DNA from: LMUY01 sp965198565
Lineage (GTDB): Bacteria > Pseudomonadota > Alphaproteobacteria > Acetobacterales > Acetobacteraceae
NCBI GenBank assembly: GCA_965198565.1
Contig: OZ240665.1
Span: 4,605,959-4,669,958 of the forward strand
Reading direction: 5' to 3'
Length of the DNA stretch: 64,000 nt
Position numbers and translations under genes: made by a program. Each line of letters begins with the position of its first letter. Within the stretch, counting starts at the first letter, position 1. The notes beneath the pieces are model-generated. The model made no database searches. It worked only from the letters and a program-made list of their open reading frames with translations, and had not been told where the DNA came from. Of this stretch, positions 27,166 through 35,999 are shown piece after piece.

Positions 27166-27975
27166 ATGCGCGTCCTACTCGTAGAAGACGACCTGATCGC
27201 AGCCCGCGGCATCGCTCTGATGCTCAAGTCACAGGGCTTGACCATCGACACCACCGACACGGGCGAAGAGGCGCTCGAACTGGTGCGCCGATACGACTAC
27301 GACATCATGATTCTGGACCTCATGCTGCCGGACATAGAGGGCTACGAGGTGGTCCGCCGGATGCGCGCCACCCGCTTGGAGACGCCGGTGTTGATCCTCT
27401 CTGGCCTCTCCCGTCCCGCCGCCAAGGTGAAGGGTTTCGGCGTGGGTGCGGATGACTTCATCTCCAAGCCCTTCGACAAGGCCGAGCTGGTGGCACGCAT
27501 GCAGGCCATCGTGCGCCGCAGTAAGGGCTACAGCGAGCCCACCCTGCGCGTCGGCGACCTGCAACTGAACCTCAGCAGCCGCGAGGTCCTCGTGTCCGGC
27601 ACCGTGGTGCACGTCACGGGCAAGGAATACTCCATTCTTGAACTCCTGGTCCTGCGCAAGGGCATGGTGCTGACCAAGGAGGCGTTCCTCAACCACGTCT
27701 ATGGTGGCATGGATGAACCAGAGATGAAGATCATCGACGTCTTCATCTGCAAACTGCGTAGAAAGCTGACCGCCGTCGGCGCTGGCAACCTCATCGCCAC
27801 CGTCTGGGGCCGCGGCTACATGATGCGCGACTCTGCCCAGGACCATGAAACGGCACAGCCGGGGGCGTATCAAGCTGACCGCCAACCCGCTTTCGACACA
27901 GCAGGCTATCCTGTAGGTCGTTCTGCAATGGCACTACAGCAAACGCCGGGGTTGTCGGCATGTTCACCAACGTAA
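27166..27975 (+). CDS. ctrA: CtrA-type OmpR-family response regulator
   Basis: A receiver domain (MRVLLVEDDLIAARGIALML; phospho-acceptor Asp in YDYDIMILDLMLPD; Thr/Ser switch in LILSGLS; Lys in FISKPFDKAEL) is followed by a winged-helix domain. The latter contains the CtrA hallmark VTGKEYSILELLVLRKG, FLNHVYGGMDEPEMKIIDVF and LIATVWGRGYMMRD. CtrA controls cell-cycle or motility genes in alphaproteobacteria. ATG 27166 is chosen over TTG 27151 because MRVLL is the conserved start. A tail of about 45 residues after MMRD (HETAQPGAYQADRQPAF...) has no family counterpart known to me and may be read-through into neighbouring DNA. The gene stands between IS5 and a decayed region, so it could be a second copy rather than the only ctrA. 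Confidence 0.9.
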   Translation: MRVLLVEDDLIAARGIALMLKSQGLTIDTTDTGEEALELVRRYDYDIMILDLMLPDIEGYEVVRRMRATRLETPVLILSGLSRPAAKVKGFGVGADDFISKPFDKAELVARMQAIVRRSKGYSEPTLRVGDLQLNLSSREVLVSGTVVHVTGKEYSILELLVLRKGMVLTKEAFLNHVYGGMDEPEMKIIDVFICKLRRKLTAVGAGNLIATVWGRGYMMRDSAQDHETAQPGAYQADRQPAFDTAGYPVGRSAMALQQTPGLSACSPT

Positions 27976-28289
27976 GTGGGAATATTTGGGCGTTCACGTT
28001 GACTAAGCCGGTGCGATCCCTTCGCTTGCCGATTACGCCTCGGCCTGCGCCCCGACTGCGGCCGGGCGAATACGTCACGCCCGAGTTGCGGCCGCGCCGC
28101 CAGCCAATCGGCGGTGCCGCGCAGGACGTGGCGGTCGTCCGGCGTGGGCTGCGCGTAACCGGGTGCGACCGCCTCCCCGGCTGGCGGCGGCTCCCCCGCG
28201 TACAGCATCCGCGAGCGCAGCAGCAACAGGCGGGCGGCGTGGAGGCGGTCGTGCGCGCCGGCCTGAGCCGGGAGTGGAAAAATCCTGGG
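27976..28289. other. Decayed stretch without a recognisable gene
   Basis: Frames on both strands show only biased composition and no family motif. It leads into the AraC remnant and may be the eroded N-terminal part of that gene. Confidence 0.45.
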
Positions 28290-28492
28290 CAAGGGCCGAT
28301 TACCTATCTCACCGGTTGGCGGATGCACCTGGCCGCATGCGATCTCGCCAGCGGGATTGCCGTGGCGATGGGGCCAACCGCATTGGTTATGAGTTGGGTG
28401 CGGCTTTTACCCAGGCATTTTAGCGTAATTACGACGTCAGTCCGGCGCGTTACCGCGAGGCGGTAAGAACCACTCCGCGCAGCAATTGCTGA
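28290..28492 (+). pseudogene. AraC-family regulator, C-terminal remnant
   Basis: The first helix-turn-helix survives as GPITYLTGWRMHLAACDLA. The second appears in another frame (IGYELGAAFTQAF, normally GYESEAAFSRAF), and the end as NYDVSPARYREAVRTTP after an in-frame stop. At least one frameshift and one stop separate these pieces. The effector domain is missing. It points away from the CocE gene and may once have regulated it. Confidence 0.72.
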
Positions 28493-28576
28493 CGCAAAGC
28501 CCTTGATTAGCGCATCCAATGACCATCTTTTTTAAGATCAGGCCATAGGGGCGACGTTACGCGCCGCGCCCCGTAA

Positions 28577-30310
28577 TTACGCTACCTTCAGCGGCAACTG
28601 TAAGTAGGAACCGTGCGCGCCCCCCGCGTGAATAACATGTTGTCCACGGTTCCGTGATACATAACCGCCTACTCCGGGCATGATAGCTCCCAACGCGTTC
28701 TGAGAATCGATGATGAGCCGTAGTTGCTCACCAGGATAGAAAACGAGGCCGAGCGGCAACAGGCCGACCTCTATGTCCACAATCTCGCCAGGAGACAGCT
28801 TCTCGATGCGGTCGAAGCTATGCTCGGGCACAGTCTCGGTGGACGACGCCGGGTCGAGATGCCGTGCAGACACACGCAAGCGCCCAGGCGAGCCTTTATA
28901 TCGCAGCACCGTTCCGCCTCGCTCGGTCGCGTCCTGCATCATCGCGCCTTGATTTGGGATGTTGAACTGCTGGAGGTGATTGCCCAGGGCATCGAGCTTT
29001 TGGACAAGGAAGAACAGGTCCATGTCATCGGCATCCTTTGCCTCCACCCACAGCCGCAGCTTGGGGTAGCCCACCATGACTGTTTCGGTTTCAAATCGGA
29101 TAATGAACGAAGCCAGGCCCGGCTGCGTCTGCGCGTCGTACACCACGGTCGATGCGTTGGACGGCACCTCACGCACCAGGCTCCGCGTGCTGCCGTTAAG
29201 ATAGAACTTCGTGTCCAAGACACCCTCGGGAGGAAATGTGGTAGCCGGCAGGTTGGTGCGGTCCCCACCTTTCATGTCGAGGACAGAGTAGCGGACCCGA
29301 GATGTCTGTTCCCAGCCGTTTTGTTCGCCCTTCAAGTAGTGATCGAAGAACCGGCGTAAGTCCTCAACGTGGAAGCTATCGTAGTAATCAGGCCACTCTA
29401 ATGTGTTATGTATGCGTAGCCATTTCTCCTGCGACGCGATGCGACGCCAGGCGCGGAACGTTCCCGCGGTGTGAAGCGTGTTAGAATAGCTGGCGACGAC
29501 GTAGGCCGGCACAATGATCTTATCGAGACGCGCGGCTTTGTCTTCCCAAAGCTCGTTTACCAGCGGATGGCGCTTAGCCTCTGCCACGATATCTTCACGT
29601 TGACCTTTGCCGGCATAATTGTGTTGAAGTCGTTCGGGGAAGCCGAAGTCCGGAATGCCACCCTCCATGACGAGGTCGCGATACGCGTCGGTTAACCCCT
29701 CCCAAGGGTTGATGACGGTGAGGTGCGGAGGCTGCTCCGCTGCAGTGAACCACTGCATCATGGTGAGGTAGGAGGTGCCACTCATCGCGACCTTGCCCGT
29801 GCACCAAGTCTGCACCGCGAGCCATTCGATGACGTCGTAGCAGTCCTGGCCCTCCTGGCGGCCAAGCATGACGCTGTCGCCGTCGCAATGAGCAATGCCG
29901 CGCGCGTCTGGATTGCACACCGCGTATCCATGCGCGCACCAGTAAGCCGGGTCAGGACCTTCGAATTTCTCGAGCCCTGATACCAGCTCGTTATCCATGC
30001 CGAGCATGGTGAAAAGCGACGTGGTTCTAACAGAACTACCCCCGCTTTTGCCGTATGGACTCCACGCGACGATCACGGGCAGCTTTTCTGACCCGGTAGG
30101 CCGGAAGACATCGACATAGATCGTCACACCGTCGCGCAGGGTGACTGCGATGTCCCGCTCAAACACGATGTCTGTCGTCAGTGCCTTGAATTGCGGCGCA
30201 ATCTTGTGGCCAGCCGGCAATGTCGTCGTGCTAGGATTGAAGCCTGTGAAAAGCCCATGCTCATTTTCGTTGTAGGGGTAGGATGGGACGAAGATCCTCT
30301 CAGCACTCAT
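28577..30310 (-). CDS. CocE/NonD-family hydrolase 1
   Basis: A 577-residue alpha/beta hydrolase of the X-Pro dipeptidyl-peptidase/cocaine-esterase family, acting on esters or amides. The N-terminal catalytic part has DIAVTLRDGVTIYVDVFRP and PVIVAWSPYGKS; the nucleophile is in KVAMSGTSYLTMMQW; a cap region contains NPWEGLTDAYRD; HNTLEWPDYYD lies in the later catalytic region. A C-terminal jelly-roll domain ends SFDRIEKLSPGEIVDIEVGL and PGEQLRLIID. No signal peptide is seen, so it should be cytoplasmic. It is clearly a paralogue of the protein at 50286-52025 along the whole length. A SnoaL-like gene lies divergently, as another SnoaL-like gene follows the paralogue. Confidence 0.9.
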   Translation of the reverse strand: MSAERIFVPSYPYNENEHGLFTGFNPSTTTLPAGHKIAPQFKALTTDIVFERDIAVTLRDGVTIYVDVFRPTGSEKLPVIVAWSPYGKSGGSSVRTTSLFTMLGMDNELVSGLEKFEGPDPAYWCAHGYAVCNPDARGIAHCDGDSVMLGRQEGQDCYDVIEWLAVQTWCTGKVAMSGTSYLTMMQWFTAAEQPPHLTVINPWEGLTDAYRDLVMEGGIPDFGFPERLQHNYAGKGQREDIVAEAKRHPLVNELWEDKAARLDKIIVPAYVVASYSNTLHTAGTFRAWRRIASQEKWLRIHNTLEWPDYYDSFHVEDLRRFFDHYLKGEQNGWEQTSRVRYSVLDMKGGDRTNLPATTFPPEGVLDTKFYLNGSTRSLVREVPSNASTVVYDAQTQPGLASFIIRFETETVMVGYPKLRLWVEAKDADDMDLFFLVQKLDALGNHLQQFNIPNQGAMMQDATERGGTVLRYKGSPGRLRVSARHLDPASSTETVPEHSFDRIEKLSPGEIVDIEVGLLPLGLVFYPGEQLRLIIDSQNALGAIMPGVGGYVSRNRGQHVIHAGGAHGSYLQLPLKVA

Positions 30311-30659
30311 TTACTATTTCCTTCTCTGGCCTATGCGTTCGAAGAAGTGGAGGGGGACGCATGCAAGCCTACGATGTAATTTAGACAGACCAGAGGTTAT
30401 CAAGGCAAGCCTTCTATGCGAAGGCAAATCTTGAAGTCGTCTGCTACGTCGGAAGATAGGAAAGTTGAACTTGTCATATGAACGCGGACTGACATTTGGA
30501 GTTTCGTTCAGGCTCGATTCGGTCAAGGCCGATTGGTTGCGCAGAGAGGTCAGACAGCAATGTTCCGTCCAACCAGTCGAGATCGTTCCCGCTCGCTCGG
30601 TCTGGCGCAACTCCCGCGTTATCGGCTACGTGTTCATTGGCTGATAGAGGAGAACTTGG
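30311..30659. other. Intergenic region between divergent CocE 1 and SnoaL-like 1 genes
   Basis: This 349-base gap should hold the promoters of both genes. AGAGGAG lies just before the ATG at 30660. No palindrome like those at 48.6-54.2 kb was found here. No gene was recognised. Confidence 0.5.
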
Positions 30660-31151
30660 ATGGTACAGGATTTGGCTGAGCGGATCGCGCGCATTGAGGA
30701 TCGCATTGCAATCAGCGAACTGCGTGCGCGGTATTCTTTCCTGGTCGATCATGGGAAAGGGCGGGATGCCGTCGACCTATATACGGATGATGGCGAGTTT
30801 CACGGGCCGGTCAATGTTTACCGGGGGCGGGAGGAGCAGCTAAAGCACTATGAACAGCATGCTCTTTCAGGCATGTGGCATTTCATATGTAACGAGATCA
30901 TCGAGATTGACGGCGACTCCGCGACCGGCAAGTGCTACTGCGAGATGCCGTGTGTGTTTCAGGGCGAGAGCTACGTCTGTGCATGCCAGTATGATGATGT
31001 GCTTGTTCGTCAGAATGGAACTTGGAAGTTTAAACGTCGTACGGTGACGTTTTATTACTTTGTTCCCTTGAAAGAAGGTTGGGGGAAGGAGCGCATGCAG
31101 TTCCCTTCGGAAGATCGAAATCGAGCATTATCTGCCAGCTCTGCCGAATAA
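30660..31151 (+). CDS. SnoaL-like (NTF2-fold) protein 1
   Basis: A 163-residue member of the SnoaL-like/NTF2-fold group, which includes dehydratases, isomerases and cyclases as well as ring-hydroxylating dioxygenase small subunits. It begins with the usual helix and ISELRARYSFLVDHGKGRDA, followed by LYTDDGEFHGPVNVYRG and ISYV-like strands (CEMPCVFQGESYVCACQYDD), and ends with KFKRRTVTFYYFVP. It is divergent from CocE 1. A second SnoaL-like protein follows CocE 3, so the two families may act on the same compound. Exact reaction unknown. Confidence 0.82.
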   Translation: MVQDLAERIARIEDRIAISELRARYSFLVDHGKGRDAVDLYTDDGEFHGPVNVYRGREEQLKHYEQHALSGMWHFICNEIIEIDGDSATGKCYCEMPCVFQGESYVCACQYDDVLVRQNGTWKFKRRTVTFYYFVPLKEGWGKERMQFPSEDRNRALSASSAE

Positions 31152-31259
31152 CCGGCGCGAGCCAGCCTCGTCTCGATGATCAGCCGCTTCTATGGCGCAA
31201 GATTGGTCACCGTCCGTGAGGCTGAAGGCAGTGCAGCAGCATGATGAGTGTCCACTCGC

Positions 31260-31367
31260 CCGGTCATCATGAATTGCGGCCGCTATGGTCGCGCTTTTGA
31301 CCACCGTAACATCTGTGACAATGCGGCTGCCGAAGCCCACGAGGCGATGCAAAAGGGTATGTTCTAG
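31260..31367 (+). pseudogene. Fragment of a CocE-type hydrolase
   Basis: Thirty-five residues, starting PVIMNCGRYGRAFDHRNICD and continuing NAAAEAHEAMQKG, closely resemble the segment PVIMNCGVYGRAFHHHTICN...EAHEAQEE of the hydrolase at 46046-48319. Nothing of the rest is present. It is evidence that a second copy of that gene once stood here, next to SnoaL-like 1. Confidence 0.8.
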
Positions 31368-31384
31368 GCAACATAGACGGACTA

Positions 31385-31546
31385 GGGTCTAGTCGCATTT
31401 TTGACTTGAGGCGGCCACGAGAAAGCTGATAGGCTTGATCGCCGGAGTGGAGAGACGATGCAAGTCCTGACGGATGCCCAGTGGGCGAAGTTTGAAGCAG
31501 CGATTGCGGCTGCTGGTATCCTCGGAGCCCGACCGCGGAGCGAGGG
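31385..31546 (+). mobile_element. IS5-family element, 5' fragment
   Basis: It starts GGGTCTAGTCGCATTT after CTA and has the first residues of an IS5 transposase (MQVLTDAQWAKFEAAIAAAG), matching the beginning of the element at 26058-26978. It is cut off at the left end of the IS6-like element. Confidence 0.85.
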
Positions 31547-32377
31547 GCACTGTCAACTTGTTGGACGGAGGTTGTGATTTCGGGCGATCAGGGCGGCGTG
31601 CCGTGGTTACGCCGTTGCGGCGACGCCGGTCACCTCGGCCCAAATCTGAAAGGCTTGGATCCGTGCGGCTCGATACTGGGGAGCGGGCACTCGATGGCGG
31701 CGTAGGTGAAAGAGGTTGCTGATCTCGTCATGGGCGGACAACAAGCGCTGCGCTTGGCCGGCTGACTTGAACCGCTTCATCTGCCGCTCTCGCGACCGGG
31801 TCGGCTACTGCGAGTTTTCCGCCCCGTTGTTGAGGTCTTTGTGCTTCCGGTGCTTGACGGACGGCATAATCTCGCTTGACGGCTCGTAGCTCGCCAGCTT
31901 GTCGATGAGCATGACACGCGGTGAGCGCGTCTACTTTTCAGCAGCTTGCGCAGCAGGTGCTTAGCGGCCTGCGTGTCGCGCCGGCTCTGCATCAGGATGT
32001 CGAGCATCATCCCGGTCTGGTCGCAGCGCGCCGCAGCCAGTGCTTTATGCCCGAAATCGTAATCACGACCTAATCCATGTGCCACTTGTCGCCAGCCGCA
32101 GGCAGCCTGCGCCGGATCTGGTTGGCAAACACCTGCCCGAACCTCAGCGCCCATTGGCGCACGGTTTCATAGCTGACGATGATGCCGCGCGCGGCCAGCA
32201 GCTCGTCCACCATCCACAAGCTTAGCGGGAAGCGGAAGTAGAGCCAGCCGGCGTGGCTGATGATCTCAGCCGCAAAGCGGCAGCCGGCGTAGCTTGGGCA
32301 GGCAGGTGTCGTCATCCCGCCCGCCTACCCGGCTCAGCTCGATCCCAAAAGCCGGCCAGCCGCCGAGTTGACAGTGC
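31547..32377 (-). mobile_element. IS6-family element with 12-bp perfect inverted ends
   Basis: GCACTGTCAACT at 31547 and AGTTGACAGTGC at 32366 bound an 831-bp segment that carries a decayed IS6-type transposase. No 8-bp target duplication is seen, so flanking DNA has been rearranged. Confidence 0.8.
31607..32315 (-). pseudogene. IS6-family transposase, stops and frameshifts
   Basis: The N-terminal part (YAGCRFAAEIISHAGWLYFR, VDELLAARGIIVSYETVRQW, then NQIRRRLPAAGDKWHMD) ends at a TAG where the family reads DKWHLDEV. Downstream pieces (LMQSRRDTQAAKHLLRKLLK in one frame; LLSAHDEISNLFHLRRH and YRAARIQAFQIWAEVTG in another) show the rest of the DDE domain is present but scrambled by at least two frame changes. 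Inactive. Confidence 0.82.
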
Positions 32378-32422
32378 GCACCGCGCTGTTCACCAGCTTC
32401 GTTCCCCGCGGCGTGTGGGAAT

Positions 32423-32531
32423 CCGTTCTCTAATCGCGTCTGCTCTGTCAACAGCTTCTTGCTTGCTGCGTTGTCGCCGTAGCAAGGTCACGGTTCTCTC
32501 CGCGGTCGACGTCTGCCGCCGCAACATTCGG
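32423..32531 (-). repeat. Left arm of a ~105-bp inverted duplication around IS256 copy 2
   Basis: These bases recur in inverted orientation at 34196-34300 with about one mismatch over 105 bases. The pair encloses an IS110 scrap and IS256 copy 2. Confidence 0.85.
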
Positions 32532-32554
32532 TCCGAAGCACAGGCGCTGCAATG

Positions 32555-32790
32555 TCCACAAAGGGCTCTCGTGGAAACCACGCGGCCACCTCGCCGACTG
32601 ATACTGCCTGGGCGTCAATCCCATGTGCGCGCCCACCGATCGTGATCGGGCAAAGCGCGCCGGGTCCTCGACCGTGCTCACCTAAGCCAGCACGGACAGG
32701 ACCCCGATGCCGGGCACGCTCATCAGTGGCAATCTGCTCGCTCAGGTGCTGCCAGGCAGTCGAACGACAGACCGCGCATCGCACCTGGCA
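32555..32790 (-). pseudogene. IS110-family transposase fragment
   Basis: The minus strand reads SVPGIGVLSVLA, a stop, then VEDPARFARSRSVGAHMGLT and PRQYQSA, which is the C-terminal Transposase_20 region of an IS110 family protein different from the one at 16056. The rest is missing and IS256 copy 2 begins right after. Confidence 0.8.
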
Positions 32791-32855
32791 GCATCCCATC
32801 GGATCGGCTGGCTAAGGTGGAGTTGCGAGCTTCAACCTGAACCGACGAGGACCCG

Positions 32856-34182
32856 ATGACCGAGGAGAGACTACCGCTGGCCGAGCTGCTGGCGAAAGCC
32901 GGAGATGGCGACTTCCTGCGCAGCGTGGCGCAGGCCGTGATGCAGTTGCTGATGGAGACGGACGTGGACGGCCTGATCGCTGCCGGGCGGCACGAGCGCA
33001 CGGCCGAGCGGGCAACCTATCGCAACGGCTACCGCCACCGAACGCTGAACACGCGGCTGGGCAGCCTGCAGCTCCGCATCCCCAAGCTGCGCCAGGGCAG
33101 CTACTTCCCGCCGTTCCTGGACCCTCCACTGCCATTCCACGTGCTACGCACGCGCAACCTTGGGCAGTTCCGCCGCGCAAGACGTCGGAGAAGGCCCTGG
33201 TAGCCGTGATCCAGGAGGCCTGGATCGGCGGCGTGTCGACCCGGCGCGTCGATGACCCCCGGATCAAGTCCGGGGGCAGGCTCTGGTGCAGGCGATGGGG
33301 CTGGCCGGGATCAGCAAGAGCACGGTGAGCAAGCTGTGCCGCGACATCGACGACCGGGTGAACGCCTTTCTCGGGCGCCCTCTGGTCGGCGACTGGCCGT
33401 ATCTTTGGCTGGACGCGACCTACCTCAAGCAGCGTGAGGGCGGCCAGATCAGGACGGTGGCGGTGATAATCGCTGTGGCGGTGAACACAGTAGGCAAACG
33501 CGAGATCGTGGGCCTGCACATCGGGCCTTCGGAGGCAAAGATCTTCTGGTCGACGTTCCTGAAGAGCCTGGTCAAACGCGGATTGCGTGGCACCAAGCTG
33601 CTCATCTCGGACGCGCACGAAGGCCTGAAGTCGGCGATCCGCCGGGTGCTCGGCTCGACGTGGCAACGGTGTCGGGTTCATTGGATGCGCAATGCGCAGG
33701 CGTTCGTCCCCAAGGGCCAGCAGAACATGGTGTCGGCTGCCTTGCGCCAGGCGTTCACCCAGCTGGACCACCAGAACGCCAGCCAGACCATGCGTCACGT
33801 CGCCGACCAGTTGCGGGGCAAGTGGCCCAAGCTGGGCGCGTTCATCGACGACAGCGAGGCCGACGTGCTGGCCTGAATGAACTTCCCCGCCCAGCACCGG
33901 GTGAAGATCCACAGCACCAACCCGATCGAGCGGCTGAACAAGGAGGTTAAACGCCGCGCCGATGCCGTCGGCATCTTCCCCAACGAGGGCGCCATCGTGA
34001 GGCTGATCGGCGCGGTGCTGCTCGAAGCCAACGACGAGTGGCAGTTCCAGCACCGCTATATGCAGGCAGAGGCCAGGGCCGAACTCATACCGCTGACTAT
34101 CGACGCCGTGCCCGCCGAGATTACCACCATAGCCGCCTCACCAATGGCCACTTCAACTACACCGCATTTTACACCAGCTTGA
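32856..34182 (+). pseudogene. IS256-family transposase with four lesions
   Basis: The start (TEERLPLAELLAKAGDGDFL) and the catalytic Asp motifs YLWLDATYLK and LLISDAHEGLK are kept. Compared with copy 1 it has an insertion of about 50 bases near 33120-33175, a 26-base palindromic insertion at 33257-33282, a stop in place of Tyr at LAYMNF (CTGGCCTGAATG near 33876), and a lost terminal stop (TCA for TGA) that extends the frame to 34182. It cannot make transposase. Confidence 0.9.
33257..33282. repeat. 26-base palindromic insertion in IS256 copy 2
   Basis: CCCCGGATCAAGTCCGGGG lies between GATGAC and CTGGTGCAG, which are adjacent in copies 1 and 3. The perfect-stem unit resembles small mobile palindromes scattered in alphaproteobacterial genomes. 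Confidence 0.85.
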
Positions 34183-34195
34183 CGGACGCAATCGG

Positions 34196-34300
34196 ATGTT
34201 GCGGCGGCAGACGTCGACCGCGGAGAGAACCGTGACCTTGGTACGGCGACAACGCAGCAAGCAAGAAGCTGTTGACAGAGCAGACGCGATTAGAGAACGG
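34196..34300 (+). repeat. Right arm of the inverted duplication around IS256 copy 2
   Basis: Inverted copy of 32423-32531, starting ATGTTGCGGCGGCAGACG and ending TTAGAGAACGG. Confidence 0.85.
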
Positions 34301-34424
34301 CTCCTTCTGCCCGTTGCCTCAACAGCTACGAGCTTGGCACAGCGATGCCGAACAGGAGCCGTCCACCGCATCAGTTTTGAACAAACGGTCAGGTGACCTC
34401 AAGAATAAATCCACCATCCAGCCC

Positions 34425-34594
34425 GATACGCTGCACGCCGACACCCAGGTCAATCGGAACCCGTATTCGGCCTGTGCCGCTTGGGCGACACGATCCTGTA
34501 CAGGCCGGCCAAGGAGGTTCGTTATGCACACATCGACGCGCTGTTTACCGGCGAAATCGACTGGAACCTGATCGCACCCACCAGCCAAACATGA
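34425..34594 (+). pseudogene. Tn3-family transposase fragment
   Basis: One frame reads DTLHADTQ (family motif around the catalytic DTQ-type region) and another PVFGLCRLGDTILYRPAKEV followed by YAHIDALFTGEIDWNLI, which are neighbouring motifs of Tn3 TnpA with an internal deletion and a frameshift. The rest of the large transposase is absent. Confidence 0.75.
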
Positions 34595-34737
34595 TCCAAG
34601 TCATGTTATGAGACCTGTGCGCGAGTCAGGCCGGTTGGTTGCAGGGATAGTTTTTGCCCAGATCTCAGCGCACGAAAACTCGTATCAATGCTCGCATGTT
34701 CATCTCAGGAGGACGGGAGGCACGCAGGACAGACTCC

Positions 34738-35306
34738 GAGCATTGTTCATGCTGGTCTCGCTGCGAATAGGCCGATGCTCCTGCGCAAATTGTAGGCGAT
34801 CGCAGTCAGCCGGACCTGTAGTCCGGCCTTTGCCAGCCCCAGCCAGCACAGGCGGCGCTGTCCGTAGCAACGCTTGGCGGTGCCGAACACCTTTTCGATC
34901 CGACAGCGAACCCGGCGGACCTCCGCATTATGCATCCGAAGCCGCTCTACCGCTTCCCCACCAAATCCGCCCGTGTGCACGACGCACGGTCTGCCGCCCC
35001 GAGCACGAATGATCCCCTCGGGACGATCGCCCTGCTAGGCGCTGTCGCCATACCTGTCGCCGGGTGCAGCGTCACGTCCACCAGCGTTCCCGTCCGCACC
35101 ACAATGCCAAGCTCGCCGGGCTGGCGTGTCACGGTCGCGAACAGCGCATGATCCAGCCCGAGCCGTACGAGTTCGCTGCGGGATTGAACAAAGGCCGTGC
35201 GCTCCGGCGTGGCCTCATGCACGGAGAACCCGCAAAATCGGCGGAAGCTGGCGCGGCCGCTCGCTCAGTCCAAAACTGCTCCTGCCCTATCTGACGTCGC
35301 GACATG
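34738..35306 (-). pseudogene. IS5-family transposase of a different subgroup, fragmented
   Basis: The start MSRRQIGQEQF, the middle (TPERTAFVQSRSELVRLGLD, GIVVRTGTLVDVTL) and the end (RVRCRIEKVFGTAKRCYGQR, LAKAGLQVRLTAIAYNLRR) follow each other on the minus strand in changing frames. The central catalytic portion after TLVD is largely deleted. The end matches the Glu-bearing C-terminal motif of IS5-type DDE transposases. Confidence 0.75.
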
Positions 35307-35449
35307 ATTGCTCCAGCCTGCTCACAAGCCGATCGAGTCACAGCAGGTCGCGTCGGCTCAAGTGATCCGCGCATAGGCCTTATAAGACAGCCTAATGCGC
35401 ACTTCGCCCATAAGGAAGCCTGCTTCGGGCAGGGGCAGCCATAGTGCGA

Positions 35450-35854
35450 TCAGACCTGCTCCAACTCGACGAGACAACCACCGACATCCTTGGGATGCAG
35501 GAAAATTACCGGCTTATCGTGCGCGCCAATCGTGGGCTCACCGGTGCCGAGGATGCGGACGCCCTTGCTCCGCAAGGCATTCCGTTCGTCGATGAGGTTC
35601 GCCACCTCGAAGCACATATGGTTCATGCCGCCTGAGGGATTCTTGGCGAGGAAACCCGCGACAGGGCTATTCTCTCCAAAGGGCTGCAATAGCTCGAGCT
35701 TGGAATTCGGCAATTCGACGAACACGACGGTGACGCCATGCGCAGGGAGCGGCAGCGGGGCAGACACGTTGGCTCCGAACATATCACGATACAGCGCAGC
35801 GGCCTTTTCGAGATCTGAAACGACAATGCCGACGTGGTTGAGTTTGCCAAGCAC
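35450..35854 (-). CDS. mce: Methylmalonyl-CoA epimerase (VOC fold)
   Basis: A 134-residue glyoxalase/VOC-fold protein. MLGKLNHVGIVVSDLEKAAA, with the first metal His, GGMNHMCFEVANL with the second, and the closing CLVELEQV with the Glu are arranged as in methylmalonyl-CoA epimerase, which interconverts the (S) and (R) forms. The mutase that uses the (R) form is encoded 2 kb away, which supports the assignment. The gene stands alone, divergent from a TetR-family gene. Confidence 0.85.
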   Translation of the reverse strand: MLGKLNHVGIVVSDLEKAAALYRDMFGANVSAPLPLPAHGVTVVFVELPNSKLELLQPFGENSPVAGFLAKNPSGGMNHMCFEVANLIDERNALRSKGVRILGTGEPTIGAHDKPVIFLHPKDVGGCLVELEQV

Positions 35855-35904
35855 GATGATCTCCTTTGAATGTGTATGCGGCGATTATCGGTCGACATCG
35901 GACC

Positions 35905-35914
35905 ACTAGCTAGT
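35905..35914. promoter_or_regulatory. Palindrome ACTAGCTAGT between mce and tetR
   Basis: A perfect 10-bp palindrome in the divergent promoter region, 51 bases from mce and 86 from the TetR start. It is in a suitable place for a TetR operator; this is inference. Confidence 0.45.
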
Positions 35915-35999
35915 AGTTAAGTGCCCGAAGGTCGACCGCCCGAAGATTTAGCTCCCATCAACAAATTGCCTGGCCGGAGTTGTCGCGTTATGAAAGCCC

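Larger units (their letters stand above)
32803..34193 (+). mobile_element. IS256-family element, copy 2 (decayed, left end lost)
   Basis: Homologous to copies 1 and 3 from CATCGGATCGGCTGGCTAAG on, but the outer roughly 60 bases of the left end are missing. The right end GACGGACGCAATC is present and abuts the right arm of the inverted duplication. Confidence 0.85.

Noticed and set aside
27906..28328. Minus-strand frame of 140 codons after the ctrA-like gene
   Set aside because: Composition is Arg/Pro-rich with no motif, and the plus strand carries a recognisable AraC remnant here.
31547..35306. A composite transposon carrying cargo between the IS elements
   Set aside because: Only transposase pieces of different families are present, with no matching ends and no cargo gene.
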